DNA of 64,000 nucleotides, taken from Bacillus sp. CHD6a (GTDB taxonomy: Bacteria; Bacillota; Bacilli; Bacillales; Bacillaceae_I). Location: contig NZ_LBMD01000010.1 of the NCBI RefSeq assembly GCF_001293645.1, positions 62,001 to 126,000 on the forward strand, in the 5' to 3' direction. Position numbers and translations under genes: made by a program. This document shows positions 8,100 to 17,192 of the stretch, piece after piece (the first letter of the stretch is position 1; each line of letters starts with the position of its first letter). The notes beneath the pieces were generated by a model. The model was given only the letters and a program-made list of their open reading frames with translations, searched no databases and was not told the DNA's origin.

Positions 8100-10091
8100 T
8101 TACTTAGCACCCTCCAAATATTCTACAAACCAGTTCTTAATATGCTCCAGTCGGTGAATACGCAGTGCTGGATCTCCACTTCTAGAGAGTTCATGATTGG
8201 CACCTGGGAAACGAACAAGCTTCGTTGTTTTACCCTGTTGTTTCAATGCAATGAAAAGTTGCTCTGCTTGTTCAACTGGACAACGGTAATCTCGTTCTCC
8301 GTGCAGAATTAAAAGTGGGGTATTTACATTGCTAACATATTTGATTGGAGAATGCTCCCAAAGCTTCTCCACTTTTTCACCCATATCTCCTTTTACTTCC
8401 CATTCAGAGAAATAGTAACCAATGTCGCTGACACCATAAAAGCTCAGCCAGTTTGAAATAGAGCGTTGTGTCACGGCTGCTTTGAAGCGGTCGGTATGAC
8501 TGACCACCCAGTTTGTCATGAAGCCTCCATAACTTCCTCCGGTAATCCCCAGATTCTTTTCATCAATAAAATCGAATGTTTCAAGCGCATAATCCATTGC
8601 AGCCATGACATCGAGATAATCCTTGCCCCCGTAATCACCGCGCACAGCATCGACAAAATCCTGGCCATAACCGTGACTTCCTCGCGGATTGGTAAATAAC
8701 ACGACAAATCCTTGAGCTGTTAAGGTTTGGAACTCATGGAAGTATGTGTTGGCATACATGGCATGTGGGCCGCCATGCACCTCCAAGATGGTCGGATATT
8801 TCTTTCCTTCTTCAAACCCAGCAGGCTTCATGATCCAACCATGCAAATCCCAGCCATCCGGTGCTTTATAGCGGATAGGTTCGGCAATACTTACCTCTAC
8901 TTCATTTTTCCAAGCTTCATTGACATTAGTCAATGGAGTACGTGTCTGAGAACGGAAGTCAAGATAGTAAAGTTCCCCCGGTTCAGTAGAGTTGCTTACC
9001 CCTACAATTGCTTCATGAGTATCGGTAAGCATGCTTACCGCATACACGTGCTCATCCGGCAGATGGATGGGATACATAGAACCATCCAACGAACCAAAGT
9101 AGATTCCTGTAGCACCTTGGTCACTCATTAAGAAATAAAAGCCTTCACTCTCTTCAGTCCACATAAGACCAGGGTTCACATTACCGGAATGGAAATCACC
9201 AACTACAACGTCCCCTACCTCCACATCCAGATTTTCGGATAGGCAATGAGTTTCACCTGTTGCAAGCTGGGTCACCCATACACGAGTCAACGTAGCACTT
9301 TGAAACTCTTTTTCGTGGCCTAAAAAACCTAAATACTGACCATCTGGTGAGAAGGAGATCGTAGAGAAAAAACCGTTGCTACGAGTAATTTTTTTCTTTT
9401 CTTTGGACTGAACATCCATTACATAAACATCAGAGACCAATGAAACATCCGGATCTTCTTCAAGATTTGCTACAAAAGCAATTTGTGTTCCATCAGGCGA
9501 CCAGGCAGGGCTGCCATAATCACGATCTCCTTCTGTGAGGAGGCTCACTTCCTTTGTTTTCAAATCCAGTAAGGCAAGATGATCGTTTTTATTGTCCAAA
9601 AATCCCTTGGCATCAGACTTATAACGCATTTTTTCGACTACGAGGGGCTCTGGCTTTTTCTTTTCTGCTTTTTCAGAGGAACTGCCATGCAAATCATCCA
9701 CGCTCTCTACAGAAGTACTGAACAAAAGTTTCGTGCCACATGGTGACCAGACTGGACCTCTGGCACCATTTTGGCAGAAGGTAACCTGCTCTGCTTCTCC
9801 GCCGTTAACCGGCATCACATAGAGTTGGCTTTTCTCATTTCGGTTGGAGACAAAAGCAAGCTTGCTTCCATCCGGAGACCACCTAGGGCTTGTTGCTCTT
9901 CCTTTTCCAGATGTAAATGGTACCGCTTTCCCATCTAAATCCCCAACGAAAATGGAGGAGCGGTATTCATTATCTTCCTCGTGAACTGTAGTCTGTACAA
10001 ACGCATATTTGCGGGAATGTTTATCCCATTGAGGATCGGTAATAGATGTTAGCCGAAACAAGTCTTCAGACTCTATTTTTCTCTTTGTCAT
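8100..10091 (-). CDS. yuxL: Prolyl oligopeptidase family serine peptidase (YuxL-like)
   Basis: About 663 residues from the ATG at 10091 (AAGGGAGAGATTTCA ribosome site); an in-frame ATG at 10121 is less well placed. The N-terminal two thirds is a beta-propeller of WD/PD40-like repeats (WSPDGSKLAFVSN, WSPDGTQIAFVAN, FSPDGQYLGFLG). The C-terminal alpha/beta hydrolase domain carries GGSYGG with the nucleophile Ser, the acid in HGERDYRCP and the His in PGANHEL (530, 611 and 643 counted from the upstream ATG). S9C peptidases cleave oligopeptides or acyl-peptides in the cytoplasm. It stands alone with its own terminator and is divergent from yhjD. Confidence 0.85.
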   Translation of the reverse strand: MTKRKIESEDLFRLTSITDPQWDKHSRKYAFVQTTVHEEDNEYRSSIFVGDLDGKAVPFTSGKGRATSPRWSPDGSKLAFVSNRNEKSQLYVMPVNGGEAEQVTFCQNGARGPVWSPCGTKLLFSTSVESVDDLHGSSSEKAEKKKPEPLVVEKMRYKSDAKGFLDNKNDHLALLDLKTKEVSLLTEGDRDYGSPAWSPDGTQIAFVANLEEDPDVSLVSDVYVMDVQSKEKKKITRSNGFFSTISFSPDGQYLGFLGHEKEFQSATLTRVWVTQLATGETHCLSENLDVEVGDVVVGDFHSGNVNPGLMWTEESEGFYFLMSDQGATGIYFGSLDGSMYPIHLPDEHVYAVSMLTDTHEAIVGVSNSTEPGELYYLDFRSQTRTPLTNVNEAWKNEVEVSIAEPIRYKAPDGWDLHGWIMKPAGFEEGKKYPTILEVHGGPHAMYANTYFHEFQTLTAQGFVVLFTNPRGSHGYGQDFVDAVRGDYGGKDYLDVMAAMDYALETFDFIDEKNLGITGGSYGGFMTNWVVSHTDRFKAAVTQRSISNWLSFYGVSDIGYYFSEWEVKGDMGEKVEKLWEHSPIKYVSNVNTPLLILHGERDYRCPVEQAEQLFIALKQQGKTTKLVRFPGANHELSRSGDPALRIHRLEHIKNWFVEYLEGAK

Positions 10092-10200
10092 TGAAATCTC
10101 TCCCTTATGTAAATTCTCCATTCTACTTATTTCGACAAATGAAATAATTCCCCTTTAAGAAATTTGAAAAAAACTTTAAATTACAGTTTTAAAAAGGCAC

Positions 10201-10230
10201 TTGCATATTTTTTGGTTTTTGGTATAAAAT
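10201..10230 (+). promoter_or_regulatory. Candidate sigma-A promoter of yhjD
   Basis: TTGCAT at 10201-10206, a 16-bp spacer and TATAAAAT at 10223-10230, about 40 bp before the yhjD start codon. Confidence 0.5.
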
Positions 10231-10270
10231 AAATACGAACAAACGTTCTTTATTTTAGGAGGAAGATGAA

Positions 10271-10648
10271 ATGACAAGATTATCAAAAGAACAAATAAAC
10301 CTGTTTGAACAGGCGATATATCTTCCTTTGTTATTGATTGTTTTAGAAAGAGATACAAGCGTTATTAAGGACAGCGGAATTAAACTAAAAGAACCCTATC
10401 TTACTCTTATTGATCAAGTCATGCGCAAAATTCAGCTTCAACTTAAGCAAATAAAAGCGGACATGAAGCAGCAACACATGAAACTCCACAAATTAAAGCA
10501 GGATGAATCCTTCACCATGTATGCCTTTCTGTTTAATGGATATGAAGAGCACCATAACTATTTCAACCCTAGAATCAGGAATAAAGTAAATGAACTTTTG
10601 ATGCAATATATCTTGAAAACGGAAGAATCGATAACTAATGAAAAATAG
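10271..10648 (+). CDS. yhjD: YhjD family protein
   Basis: A 125-residue soluble protein of unknown function, rich in helix and charge. The conserved C-terminal block FLFNGYEEHHNYFNPRIRNK is what identifies it with the small YhjD family of bacilli. The ribosome site TAGGAGGAAGATGAA precedes the ATG. Its last 14 bp overlap the 3' end of the convergent DUF421 gene. B. subtilis has yhjD next to yhjE and sipV, so the neighbourhood is conserved apart from inserted genes. Confidence 0.75.
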   Translation: MTRLSKEQINLFEQAIYLPLLLIVLERDTSVIKDSGIKLKEPYLTLIDQVMRKIQLQLKQIKADMKQQHMKLHKLKQDESFTMYAFLFNGYEEHHNYFNPRIRNKVNELLMQYILKTEESITNEK

Positions 10649-11357
10649 GTATGAATGGTTCTTGCAATGGATTGCGTAAAGTAACATTTAACTCATGATG
10701 TTCATTTACAGAAGCATAAAAAACATCTTCAACACTAGTTACTTTCTGTTTTAACAGTTCTTCTCGAAGCCAAGCCTCGTTTAATCCTTTGTATGCCAAA
10801 GTTTCCTTATAAATTCGACCGTCCATTATAACTGGAAAATCCATGGAGTTTTCGTAACCACCAGAGCGAACATCTTCCACCTTTGCCACCTCTTTTTGGG
10901 GCTTCATTTTAACGGATAGGTTTCCATTTGCTTCAATTAATGCAAAGTGAACGTCTTCCACTTTAAAAACATCTTTTTCCCTTAACATTTGCAGGACATT
11001 ATCAATCGAGTAACTTATTTTACGCATATTCTTAATGTGAAATTGACCTTCATATATGACTAATGTCGGTTCAAACGTTAAAAGTCTGCCAAGCCTATGA
11101 TTTTTTATCTTTAACCACGCTATTATTTTCTGCAGCAGACCTATAGCGATAATTGCACCTGCAGTAGGAAAATGCTGGATGCTTGGGTCTGCAATATCTG
11201 CTCCAACTACCGCTCCAAGTGTGATGATAACAATGAAATCAAACACGGGAAGCTCTCCAATGGACCGTTTTCCCATAAATAAAGTTACAATTAACATGAG
11301 CGGCAGAATCGTGATGATTCTTCCCAGCACCTTTAAGAAGTCTATGAATAATTCCAC
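10635..11357 (-). CDS. DUF421 (YetF/YcaP-like) membrane protein, copy 1
   Basis: 240 residues. Three N-terminal transmembrane segments (about 10-85, LPLMLIVTLFMGKRSIGELPVFDFIVIITLGAVVGADIA) are followed by a cytoplasmic domain (YEGQFHIKNMRKISYSIDNVLQMLREKDVF) typical of DUF421. The start is GTG with AGGAGGGCGATTAAA before it. It is about 60% identical by eye to the next gene, so the two are a tandem duplication. Related B. subtilis proteins (YetF, YrbG, YdfS) are spore or membrane proteins without an assigned reaction. Confidence 0.8.
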   Translation of the reverse strand: MELFIDFLKVLGRIITILPLMLIVTLFMGKRSIGELPVFDFIVIITLGAVVGADIADPSIQHFPTAGAIIAIGLLQKIIAWLKIKNHRLGRLLTFEPTLVIYEGQFHIKNMRKISYSIDNVLQMLREKDVFKVEDVHFALIEANGNLSVKMKPQKEVAKVEDVRSGGYENSMDFPVIMDGRIYKETLAYKGLNEAWLREELLKQKVTSVEDVFYASVNEHHELNVTLRNPLQEPFIPIFH

Positions 11358-11380
11358 TTTAATCGCCCTCCTAGCTTGCC

Positions 11381-12103
11381 TTAATGAAAAATTGGTACAC
11401 TTTGTGTGTAACCGGGGGTTTTTAAGGTGACATGCAGGATATTATCTTCATTTAGTGCCGCATAAAATACATCTTGGATATTAACAATATTTTTTTTCAG
11501 TAGCTCCTTTTGTAACCATGCTTCATCTAATTCTAGATATTCCAATGCTTTTGGCTGTATTCTACCATCCATGATAACGGTGTATTCGAGGGAAGGTTTT
11601 GGGAAAGTAACCTGCACATCTTTCATTTTCAATGGTTCTTTTTCTGGCTTTAATTTCACTGATAACTCTCCGTTTGCTTCAATTAAAGCAAAATGGACAT
11701 CCTGCAATTGGAAAACATTCTTTTCCCTTAACATTTGCAGGATATTATCAATAGAGTAACTGATCTTTCGCATATTTTTTATATGGAATTGACCTTCATA
11801 TATCACAAGAGTGGGCTCAAAAGAAAGAAGCCTTCCAACTTTATGGTTCTTTATTTTTAACCAAGCAATGAACTTTTGTAAGAGTGCAATTGCAACGATA
11901 GCTCCTACAGTAGGAAGATGATGGATAGTAGGTTCAGCAATATCTGCACCGACCACCGAACCCAGTGTTAAGATGACAAGAAAATCAAAAACCGGAAGTT
12001 CACCAACAGAACGCTTTCCCATAAATAAGGTTACGACTAGCATCAATGGCAAAATGGTAATAATGCGAAAAATCACCTTTGATAGATCAAGTATTAGTTC
12101 CAT
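11381..12103 (-). CDS. DUF421 (YetF/YcaP-like) membrane protein, copy 2
   Basis: 240 residues when started at the ATG at 12103, which aligns exactly with the start of its downstream paralogue and keeps the same GGAGGG-CGATT leader. An in-frame ATG at 12163 with a GGAG site would add 20 residues and cannot be excluded. Three N-terminal membrane segments and the DUF421 soluble domain (PTLVIYEGQFHIKNMRKISYS) are clear. It precedes copy 1 by 23 bp on the same strand, so the pair is probably one transcript. Function unknown. Confidence 0.8.
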   Translation of the reverse strand: MELILDLSKVIFRIITILPLMLVVTLFMGKRSVGELPVFDFLVILTLGSVVGADIAEPTIHHLPTVGAIVAIALLQKFIAWLKIKNHKVGRLLSFEPTLVIYEGQFHIKNMRKISYSIDNILQMLREKNVFQLQDVHFALIEANGELSVKLKPEKEPLKMKDVQVTFPKPSLEYTVIMDGRIQPKALEYLELDEAWLQKELLKKNIVNIQDVFYAALNEDNILHVTLKTPGYTQSVPIFH

Positions 12104-12174
12104 AAAGTGAATCGTCCCTCCATCCTTTTTCTTAGCCTTATTCAAAAAGAGAAGGTTATGCATTCTTACTCCAA

Positions 12175-12201
12175 AAAAGAAGCCTTTCTTTTACGAAAGA
12201 C
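12175..12201 (-). terminator. Terminator after comK
   Basis: The minus strand reads GTCTTTC, a six-base loop and GAAAGGC, then TTCTTTTTT. It lies 40 bp past the comK stop codon. The stem is short. Confidence 0.55.
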
Positions 12202-12240
12202 TGTAAGTAAAGGAAGGACTATTCTCCTGTTAATCTTGTC

Positions 12241-12801
12241 TTAACTTTGTAAGTCCTTACTGTTTCTCAATTTGTACATAATCCCCGGGGTAGCGACAAG
12301 GCTGCGGTTTGGGTTACTCCTTTTCCTGTTCACTCGTTGCTGAAGCTTTGCCCTAAAAAGAGACGTACGATGGACTTGTGCTTCATAAGAAGTTTTTGAT
12401 ATCGGAAATTCCACCATGATGTTGTTTGGAAACATAACTTGTGTATTCCCAGTGGGACTATGTTTATATTCATATGCGTAATGTAGTGAAATCCATATGC
12501 AGTTATCATTTGTAGGTGATGCAGTGGGGAAAAAGAAAATGTCATTCATCGGATCGATGACAATTGGGGGTTTGTGAGTATAGCCGGAGATACCCTTGGT
12601 ACCTTGTTTTCGTCCTTCAAAGCTGGATCCGTAAAAGTTGCAGCTGTCTTCTATAATTTTTATGGGAGGCAATGAAACATAGATTTCTCCCTCTTCTTCA
12701 AGCACCTTTGAATAAAGGTTGCCCTCCATTTCAAAGGGAATGATTGCCATAGTAAAGCCATTAATTTCATAATCACACGACATATCGACATTATTCTTCA
12801 T
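12241..12801 (-). CDS. comK: Competence transcription factor ComK
   Basis: About 186 residues. It contains the ComK core: CDYEINGFTMAIIPFE near the N-terminus, SCNFYGSSFEGRKQGTKGISGYTHKPPIVIDP in the middle, and MVEFPISKTSYEAQVHRTSLFR. ComK activates DNA-uptake genes by binding AT-rich K-boxes. Three in-frame ATGs are possible (12819, 12810, 12801); the last has GGAAAGGATGAACATA before it and is preferred. The upstream region has dense A/T tracts (about 12900-12950) that could be ComK boxes for self-activation, but I find no perfect AAAA-N5-TTTT pair at the expected spacing. It is divergent from the IDEAL-domain gene. Confidence 0.9.
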   Translation of the reverse strand: MKNNVDMSCDYEINGFTMAIIPFEMEGNLYSKVLEEEGEIYVSLPPIKIIEDSCNFYGSSFEGRKQGTKGISGYTHKPPIVIDPMNDIFFFPTASPTNDNCIWISLHYAYEYKHSPTGNTQVMFPNNIMVEFPISKTSYEAQVHRTSLFRAKLQQRVNRKRSNPNRSLVATPGIMYKLRNSKDLQS

Positions 12802-12994
12802 TATGTTCATCCTTTCCATCCATGTTCTCTGTCATCTCGTGACAATAGAACTAGTTATTTGACTATTTATGTATATTTTCCCAGAAAACCCAATCAGTGT
12901 AAAGGTTTTTAAAATATTTTAAATATTTTAAAAATTTGTTGATTTTTCTAACTTTCCTCAATATACTATTAAAAAGGCTCGAGGTGAGGAACTC

Positions 12995-13240
12995 ATGAAG
13001 AATGAGAAGTCTTATACGGAATTGATGAAAGCGAAAAAGATGAACAAGAAAGTGTCCGTTGAAGCCTATATGATGAATGTGTATGTTCAGATGATTATTG
13101 ATGAGTCTTTATTCCACTACCACAAAAACCTTCTGCAAGAGAAAATTGACAGTGCCCTGGATGCCAATGACCCTTCCCTGTTCCAACTACTTTCCACTAA
13201 ATATAAAAAATTTCTAAATGATTGGGGCGTTTCCGCATAA
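12995..13240 (+). CDS. IDEAL-domain protein
   Basis: An 81-residue protein whose second half (IIDESLFHYHKNLLQEKIDSALDANDPSLFQLLSTKYKKF) matches the IDEAL domain, a short helical module in Bacillaceae proteins that may mediate protein contacts, including competence-control proteins. A GAGGTGAGGAACTC leader precedes the ATG. Its position back-to-back with comK suggests a link with competence, but that is inference. It ends in a perfect terminator shared with aceA. Confidence 0.75.
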   Translation: MKNEKSYTELMKAKKMNKKVSVEAYMMNVYVQMIIDESLFHYHKNLLQEKIDSALDANDPSLFQLLSTKYKKFLNDWGVSA

Positions 13241-13261
13241 AAGGAAATATACCCCAAAATA

Positions 13262-13287
13262 AGAGAAGAGCGTTAGCGCTCTTCTCT
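13262..13287. terminator. Bidirectional terminator between IDEAL gene and aceA
   Basis: An 11-bp perfect stem AGAGAAGAGCG / CGCTCTTCTCT with a TTAG loop, T-rich on the plus side. It serves the plus-strand IDEAL gene and probably the minus-strand aceA. Confidence 0.85.
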
Positions 13288-13298
13288 ATTTCTTTTTC

Positions 13299-14588
13299 TT
13301 ATTTTTTCCCTTGATAGAACTGCGCTTCTTCTGTTGAGCCGCTCAGTGCAGTGGTAGACGATGTTCCACCGGATACGAGCTTTGCCACTTCATCAAAATA
13401 ACCAGTACCAACTTCACGTTGATGACGAGTCGCTGTATAGCCATACTGCTCACTTTCAAACTCCGCTTGTTGCAACTCGGAATATGCTCCCATCCCACGA
13501 TCACGATAACCTCTTGCAAGCTCAAACATTCCGTGGTTCAAGGCATGGAATCCGGCTAGGGTCACAAACTGGAACTTATAGCCGAACTGGGCAATCTGCT
13601 GCTGGAATGTTTCAATGGTTGCATCATCCAACTTTGCTTTCCAGTTGAAAGATGGTGAACAGTTATATGCTAACAGTTTTCCGGGAAACTTTTCATGAAT
13701 GGCTTCCGCAAAAGCTCTTGCCTGCTCCAAGTTAGGTTCGGAAGTCTCACACCAAATCAGATCAGCGTAAGGTGCATATGCAAGACCACGAGCAATTGCT
13801 TGTTCAATTCCGGCTTTTGTGCGATAGAATCCTTCAGCCGTTCGCTCGCCAGTTAAAAATGCTTGGTCGTTCTCATCAATATCACTTGTAATAAGATCTG
13901 CCGCGTCCGCATCGGTTCTTGCAATCAAAACTGTCGGCACACCCATTACGTCTGCTGCGAGACGTGCTGAGATAAGATTTTTCACAGCCGTTTGGGTTGG
14001 CAATAATACTTTCCCTCCAAGATGTCCGCACTTTTTCTCAGAAGACAATTGGTCTTCAAAGTGAACGCCAGACGCACCGGACTCAATCATGCCTTTCATC
14101 AACTCAAACACATTCAACTGACCACCAAAGCCCGCCTCCGCATCTGCAACGATTGGTGCAAAGTAATCCACCTCTTCGCTTCCTTCTAGGTATTGGATTT
14201 GATCTGCACGCTGCAATGCTTGATTGATTCGTTTAACAACATGTGGCACACTATTTGCCGGATAGAGACTTTGGTCAGGGTACATATGACCGGATAGGTT
14301 GGCATCTGCAGCAACTTGCCAGCCGCTTAAATAAATGGCTTTCAAACCCGCTTTTACTTGCTGAATGGCCTGATTTCCTGTTAAAGCCCCAAGTGCATGC
14401 ACATAGTCCTGTGTATGAAGAAGATCCCAAAGTTTTTGTGATCCTCTTTTTGCCAATGTATGTTCAATATCAATGGAACCTCTAAGACGCAGCACTTCTT
14501 CTGCTGAATATGGTCTTTCAACCCCATTCCAACGTTGTTCTAGTTCCCAGCTTTCTTCTAACTGTGCAATTCTTTCTTCTCTTCTCAT
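13299..14588 (-). CDS. aceA: Isocitrate lyase
   Basis: A 429-residue enzyme splitting isocitrate into succinate and glyoxylate, the first step of the glyoxylate bypass. It shows the active-site loop [13 protein letters not shown] (KKCGH at 185-189, Cys187 catalytic), the metal site ADAEAGFGG (148-156) and [18 protein letters not shown]. Length is typical for the bacterial enzyme. It lies 30 bp downstream of malate synthase on the same strand, so aceB-aceA form an operon. B. subtilis lacks this pathway, so the pair is an addition relative to the syntenic frame. Confidence 0.95.
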   Translation of the reverse strand: MRREERIAQLEESWELEQRWNGVERPYSAEEVLRLRGSIDIEHTLAKRGSQKLWDLLHTQDYVHALGALTGNQAIQQVKAGLKAIYLSGWQVAADANLSGHMYPDQSLYPANSVPHVVKRINQALQRADQIQYLEGSEEVDYFAPIVADAEAGFGGQLNVFELMKGMIESGASGVHFEDQLSSEKKCGHLGGKVLLPTQTAVKNLISARLAADVMGVPTVLIARTDADAADLITSDIDENDQAFLTGERTAEGFYRTKAGIEQAIARGLAYAPYADLIWCETSEPNLEQARAFAEAIHEKFPGKLLAYNCSPSFNWKAKLDDATIETFQQQIAQFGYKFQFVTLAGFHALNHGMFELARGYRDRGMGAYSELQQAEFESEQYGYTATRHQREVGTGYFDEVAKLVSGGTSSTTALSGSTEEAQFYQGKK

Positions 14589-14618
14589 TACTAATTCCTC
14601 CCTTAATTTAGGTATCTA

Positions 14619-16214
14619 TTAATCTTCCAATAATTTGTAAGCTGGAAGTGTTAAAAATTCGGCAAATTCATCATCTTTGATTAAGTTTTCAAAAAGAGTG
14701 GCTGCCTGATCAAGTTTCCCAGATGAAAACCGATCAGAACCTACTTTTTCTATGATGGCTTGTTTTTCTTCCTCAATTAGTTGTTTGACCAACTCTAATG
14801 TAATTTTCGTTCCATCTTCTAGTTCTGCTTTTGGATGTCTAACCCATTGCCATACTTGGGACCTCGAGATTTCTGCTGTAGCTGCATCTTCCATCAGGTG
14901 AAAAATTGGCACAGCACCGTTTCCATCCAACCATGCTGCGATGTACTCCATTCCGACATGAATGTTTTTACGAAAACCATCTGCCGTTATCGTACCTTCA
15001 GGAATTTGAACGAGTGCACCTGGGTCTGCCTTGACGTCTTCCCTTTTTATGTGCAACTGATTCTGACCTTTCATGTGCTCATTAAATACTTCTAATGCCA
15101 CCGGAACCAATGAAGGATGTGCCACCCACGTTCCATCATGGCCATCTTTTACTTCACGAAGTTTATCTTCTCTTACTTTTTGGAATGCTTGAGCATTCGC
15201 TTCCTCATCATTTTTCACCGGTATTTGTGCTGCCATCCCACCGATTGCGAAGGCACCTCGTTTATGGCAAGTCTGAATCACCAATTGTGTGTAGGCTCTC
15301 ATGAAAGGAACTGCCATTGTCACTTGGCTTCTGTCAGGCAACAAGAAGGTCGGATCATTTCTAAATTTCTTTATGAAACTGAAGATATAATCCCATCTTC
15401 CACAATTCAGTCCAGCAGCATGCTCTTTCAGCTCATATAATATTTCATCCATTTCAAAGGCTGCCGTAATGGTTTCTATTAATACGGTTGCTTTAATAGT
15501 CCCTTGTTCAATTCCCAATTCTTGCTGAGCAAATACAAACACATCATTCCACAATCTTGCCTCTTGATGACTTTCAAGCTTAGGAAGATAAAAATATGGA
15601 GCGCTTCCATTTTCCTGCAGAACCTTGACGTTATGAAAGAAATACAATCCAAAATCAAAAAGACTACCAGATACAGATTCGTTATTTATTTGGATACGTT
15701 TTTCCTCCAAGTGCCATCCTCTTGGTCTAACAAGAAGGGTAGCGATTTCTTTATTCAATTTGTACTCTTTTCCGTTTGAAGCGGTAAAGTCAATTTTGCG
15801 CAAGTTTGCATCTCGTAGATTGATCTGCCCCTCTATCATGTTGTTCCATGTTGGAGAAGAGGCATCCTCAAAGTCCGCCATGAACACTTTTGCTCCTGAG
15901 TTTAAGGCATGAATAATCATCTTACGATCAACCGGACCTGTTATTTCCACTCTTCTGTCTTGTAGGTCTTTCGGAATGTCATTCACTTTCCAGTTACTTG
16001 TTCGGATACTTTTCGTGCTATCAAGAAAGTTTAATGGTTCTCCCTGATCAATCCTTGCTTGCCTTTCTTTTCTTACTGCTAACAGTTCTCTTCTGCGCTC
16101 ATTAAAATTGTGATGGAGCTTCTCGAGGAAAGATAATGCTTCCTGTGTTAGTACAGTTTCAAAGCCGTTTTTCATTGGACCTGTAATGCTGATGCCTGTT
16201 GTACCGGTATTCAC
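14619..16214 (-). CDS. aceB: Malate synthase A
   Basis: A 531-residue cytoplasmic enzyme condensing glyoxylate with acetyl-CoA to malate. Family landmarks are FMADFEDASSPTWNN, LLVRPRGWHL, VLIETITAAFEMDEILYEL and GLNCGRWDYIFSFIKKF, then DGTWVAHPSLVPVA and IPIFHLMEDAATAEISRSQVWQW. The size fits the AceB (synthase A) class rather than GlcB. It is the first gene of the aceB-aceA operon and lets the cell grow on acetate or fatty acids, which suits the nearby fatty acyl-CoA ligase and enoyl-CoA hydratase genes. The upstream 150 bp hold a TATAAT-like box but no clear -35. Confidence 0.95.
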   Translation of the reverse strand: MNTGTTGISITGPMKNGFETVLTQEALSFLEKLHHNFNERRRELLAVRKERQARIDQGEPLNFLDSTKSIRTSNWKVNDIPKDLQDRRVEITGPVDRKMIIHALNSGAKVFMADFEDASSPTWNNMIEGQINLRDANLRKIDFTASNGKEYKLNKEIATLLVRPRGWHLEEKRIQINNESVSGSLFDFGLYFFHNVKVLQENGSAPYFYLPKLESHQEARLWNDVFVFAQQELGIEQGTIKATVLIETITAAFEMDEILYELKEHAAGLNCGRWDYIFSFIKKFRNDPTFLLPDRSQVTMAVPFMRAYTQLVIQTCHKRGAFAIGGMAAQIPVKNDEEANAQAFQKVREDKLREVKDGHDGTWVAHPSLVPVALEVFNEHMKGQNQLHIKREDVKADPGALVQIPEGTITADGFRKNIHVGMEYIAAWLDGNGAVPIFHLMEDAATAEISRSQVWQWVRHPKAELEDGTKITLELVKQLIEEEKQAIIEKVGSDRFSSGKLDQAATLFENLIKDDEFAEFLTLPAYKLLED

Positions 16215-16342
16215 GATATACTTGCTCCTCTCTTGTTATGAAACAGTTAGTATATTTGTATTGTATTATATAACAGAGTGTTCGTAATAAAAAGACTTTT
16301 TTAAAAATTTATTGGTAAATATTTTTCGACACGGGAAAAAAT

Positions 16343-16368
16343 AAAAAAAACGGGCATGAACAACCCGG
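16343..16368 (-). terminator. Possible minus-strand terminator upstream of aceB
   Basis: The minus strand reads ACCGGGTTGTTCATGCCCG followed by eight Ts. The stem is only about 4-5 bp but the T run is strong. It would stop read-through from repeat cluster 2. Confidence 0.45.
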
Positions 16369-16390
16369 TCTAATAAAATTTAAGAAAGCC

Positions 16391-17133
16391 GCTGTTCCTT
16401 TCCGCAAATAGCTGCGCTTTCCACGGGGCGGCCTTGAGCCTCCTCGCTTCGCTGCGGGGTCTCAACATTGCCGCTACTTCCCCGTAGGAGTCTCCGCCAT
16501 TTGCTCCAATACACAGCTAGAAATAAAAAGAACAAAAGAATAATGTTTTTTTGAGGCTTTTTTAACCTTAGTTTAAGGGAGTCACCTTGTTGAATGAAGT
16601 GGAAGGCGCGCAAGCAAGATATGCCCCTGAAAAACTGATAAAGTAAAGTTTTTATTGATTCCTAGCTGGTGATTGGAGCAAAAGGCGAAGACTCCTCGAA
16701 AATGCTACGCATTTTCTTCGTGCGATGAAACGCTGCCGAAGCCTTCCTTGTCCTGAGAGAGATAGCGCTAGGTGGAGACCCCTCAGGCGTAGCGAGCCAC
16801 TGAAAAACTGATAAAATAAAATTTTTATTAATTCCTAGCTGGTGATTGGAGCAAAAGGCGAAGACTCCTCGAAAATGCTACGCATTTTCTTCGTGCGATG
16901 AATCGCTTCCGAAGCCTTCCTTGTCCTGAGGGAGATAGCGCTAGGTGGAGACCCCGCAGGCGTAGCCGAGGAGGCTCCAGCAGTGCCCCTAGGAAAGCGA
17001 AGCCATTTGCGGAAATCACCAGCGGTGTCTAAACAATACCTAAAATCAAGGACTTATTACATGACTTCCAAAGGCGTGAGAAGGCTCACGGATCGCCCGC
17101 TGGCAAGCTATGCAAACTGGAACGGAAATCACC
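16391..17133. repeat. Intergenic hairpin-repeat cluster 2 (nested, partly decayed)
   Basis: This fills the gap between aceB and yhfN. A minus-oriented hairpin lies at 16391-16518 and a spacer at 16519-16588. The left half of a plus-oriented hairpin starts at 16589 (GTTGAATGA-AGT-GGAAGGCGCG), and its right half ends at 17133 (GGAACGGAAATCACC). Between the halves are two copies of the left part of the nested module (CTGAAAAACTG at 16627 and 16800). The second continues as a complete inner hairpin with AGCTGGTGATT and AATCACCAGC arms. Both inner copies carry the extra palindrome GAAAATGC-TAC-GCATTTTC (16698-16716, 16871-16889). It contains no gene. Confidence 0.85.
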
Positions 17134-17156
17134 TGTATTATACAATTGCTTCCTAC

Positions 17157-17192
17157 AAAAAAAAGCAAGCAACGCACTCTTTCACGTTGCTT
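17157..17192 (-). terminator. Terminator of yhfN
   Basis: The minus strand reads AAGCAACG, a 10-nt loop and CGTTGCTT, then GCTTTTTTTT. It overlaps the yhfN stop codon. Confidence 0.85.

Noticed and set aside
8727-9131. 134-codon plus-strand frame inside the S9 peptidase gene
   Set aside because: Antisense to conserved propeller and hydrolase sequence; no ribosome site.
12895-12955. ComK K-box in the comK upstream region
   Set aside because: A/T tracts are dense, but no AAAA-N5-TTTT pair with accepted spacing was found by eye.
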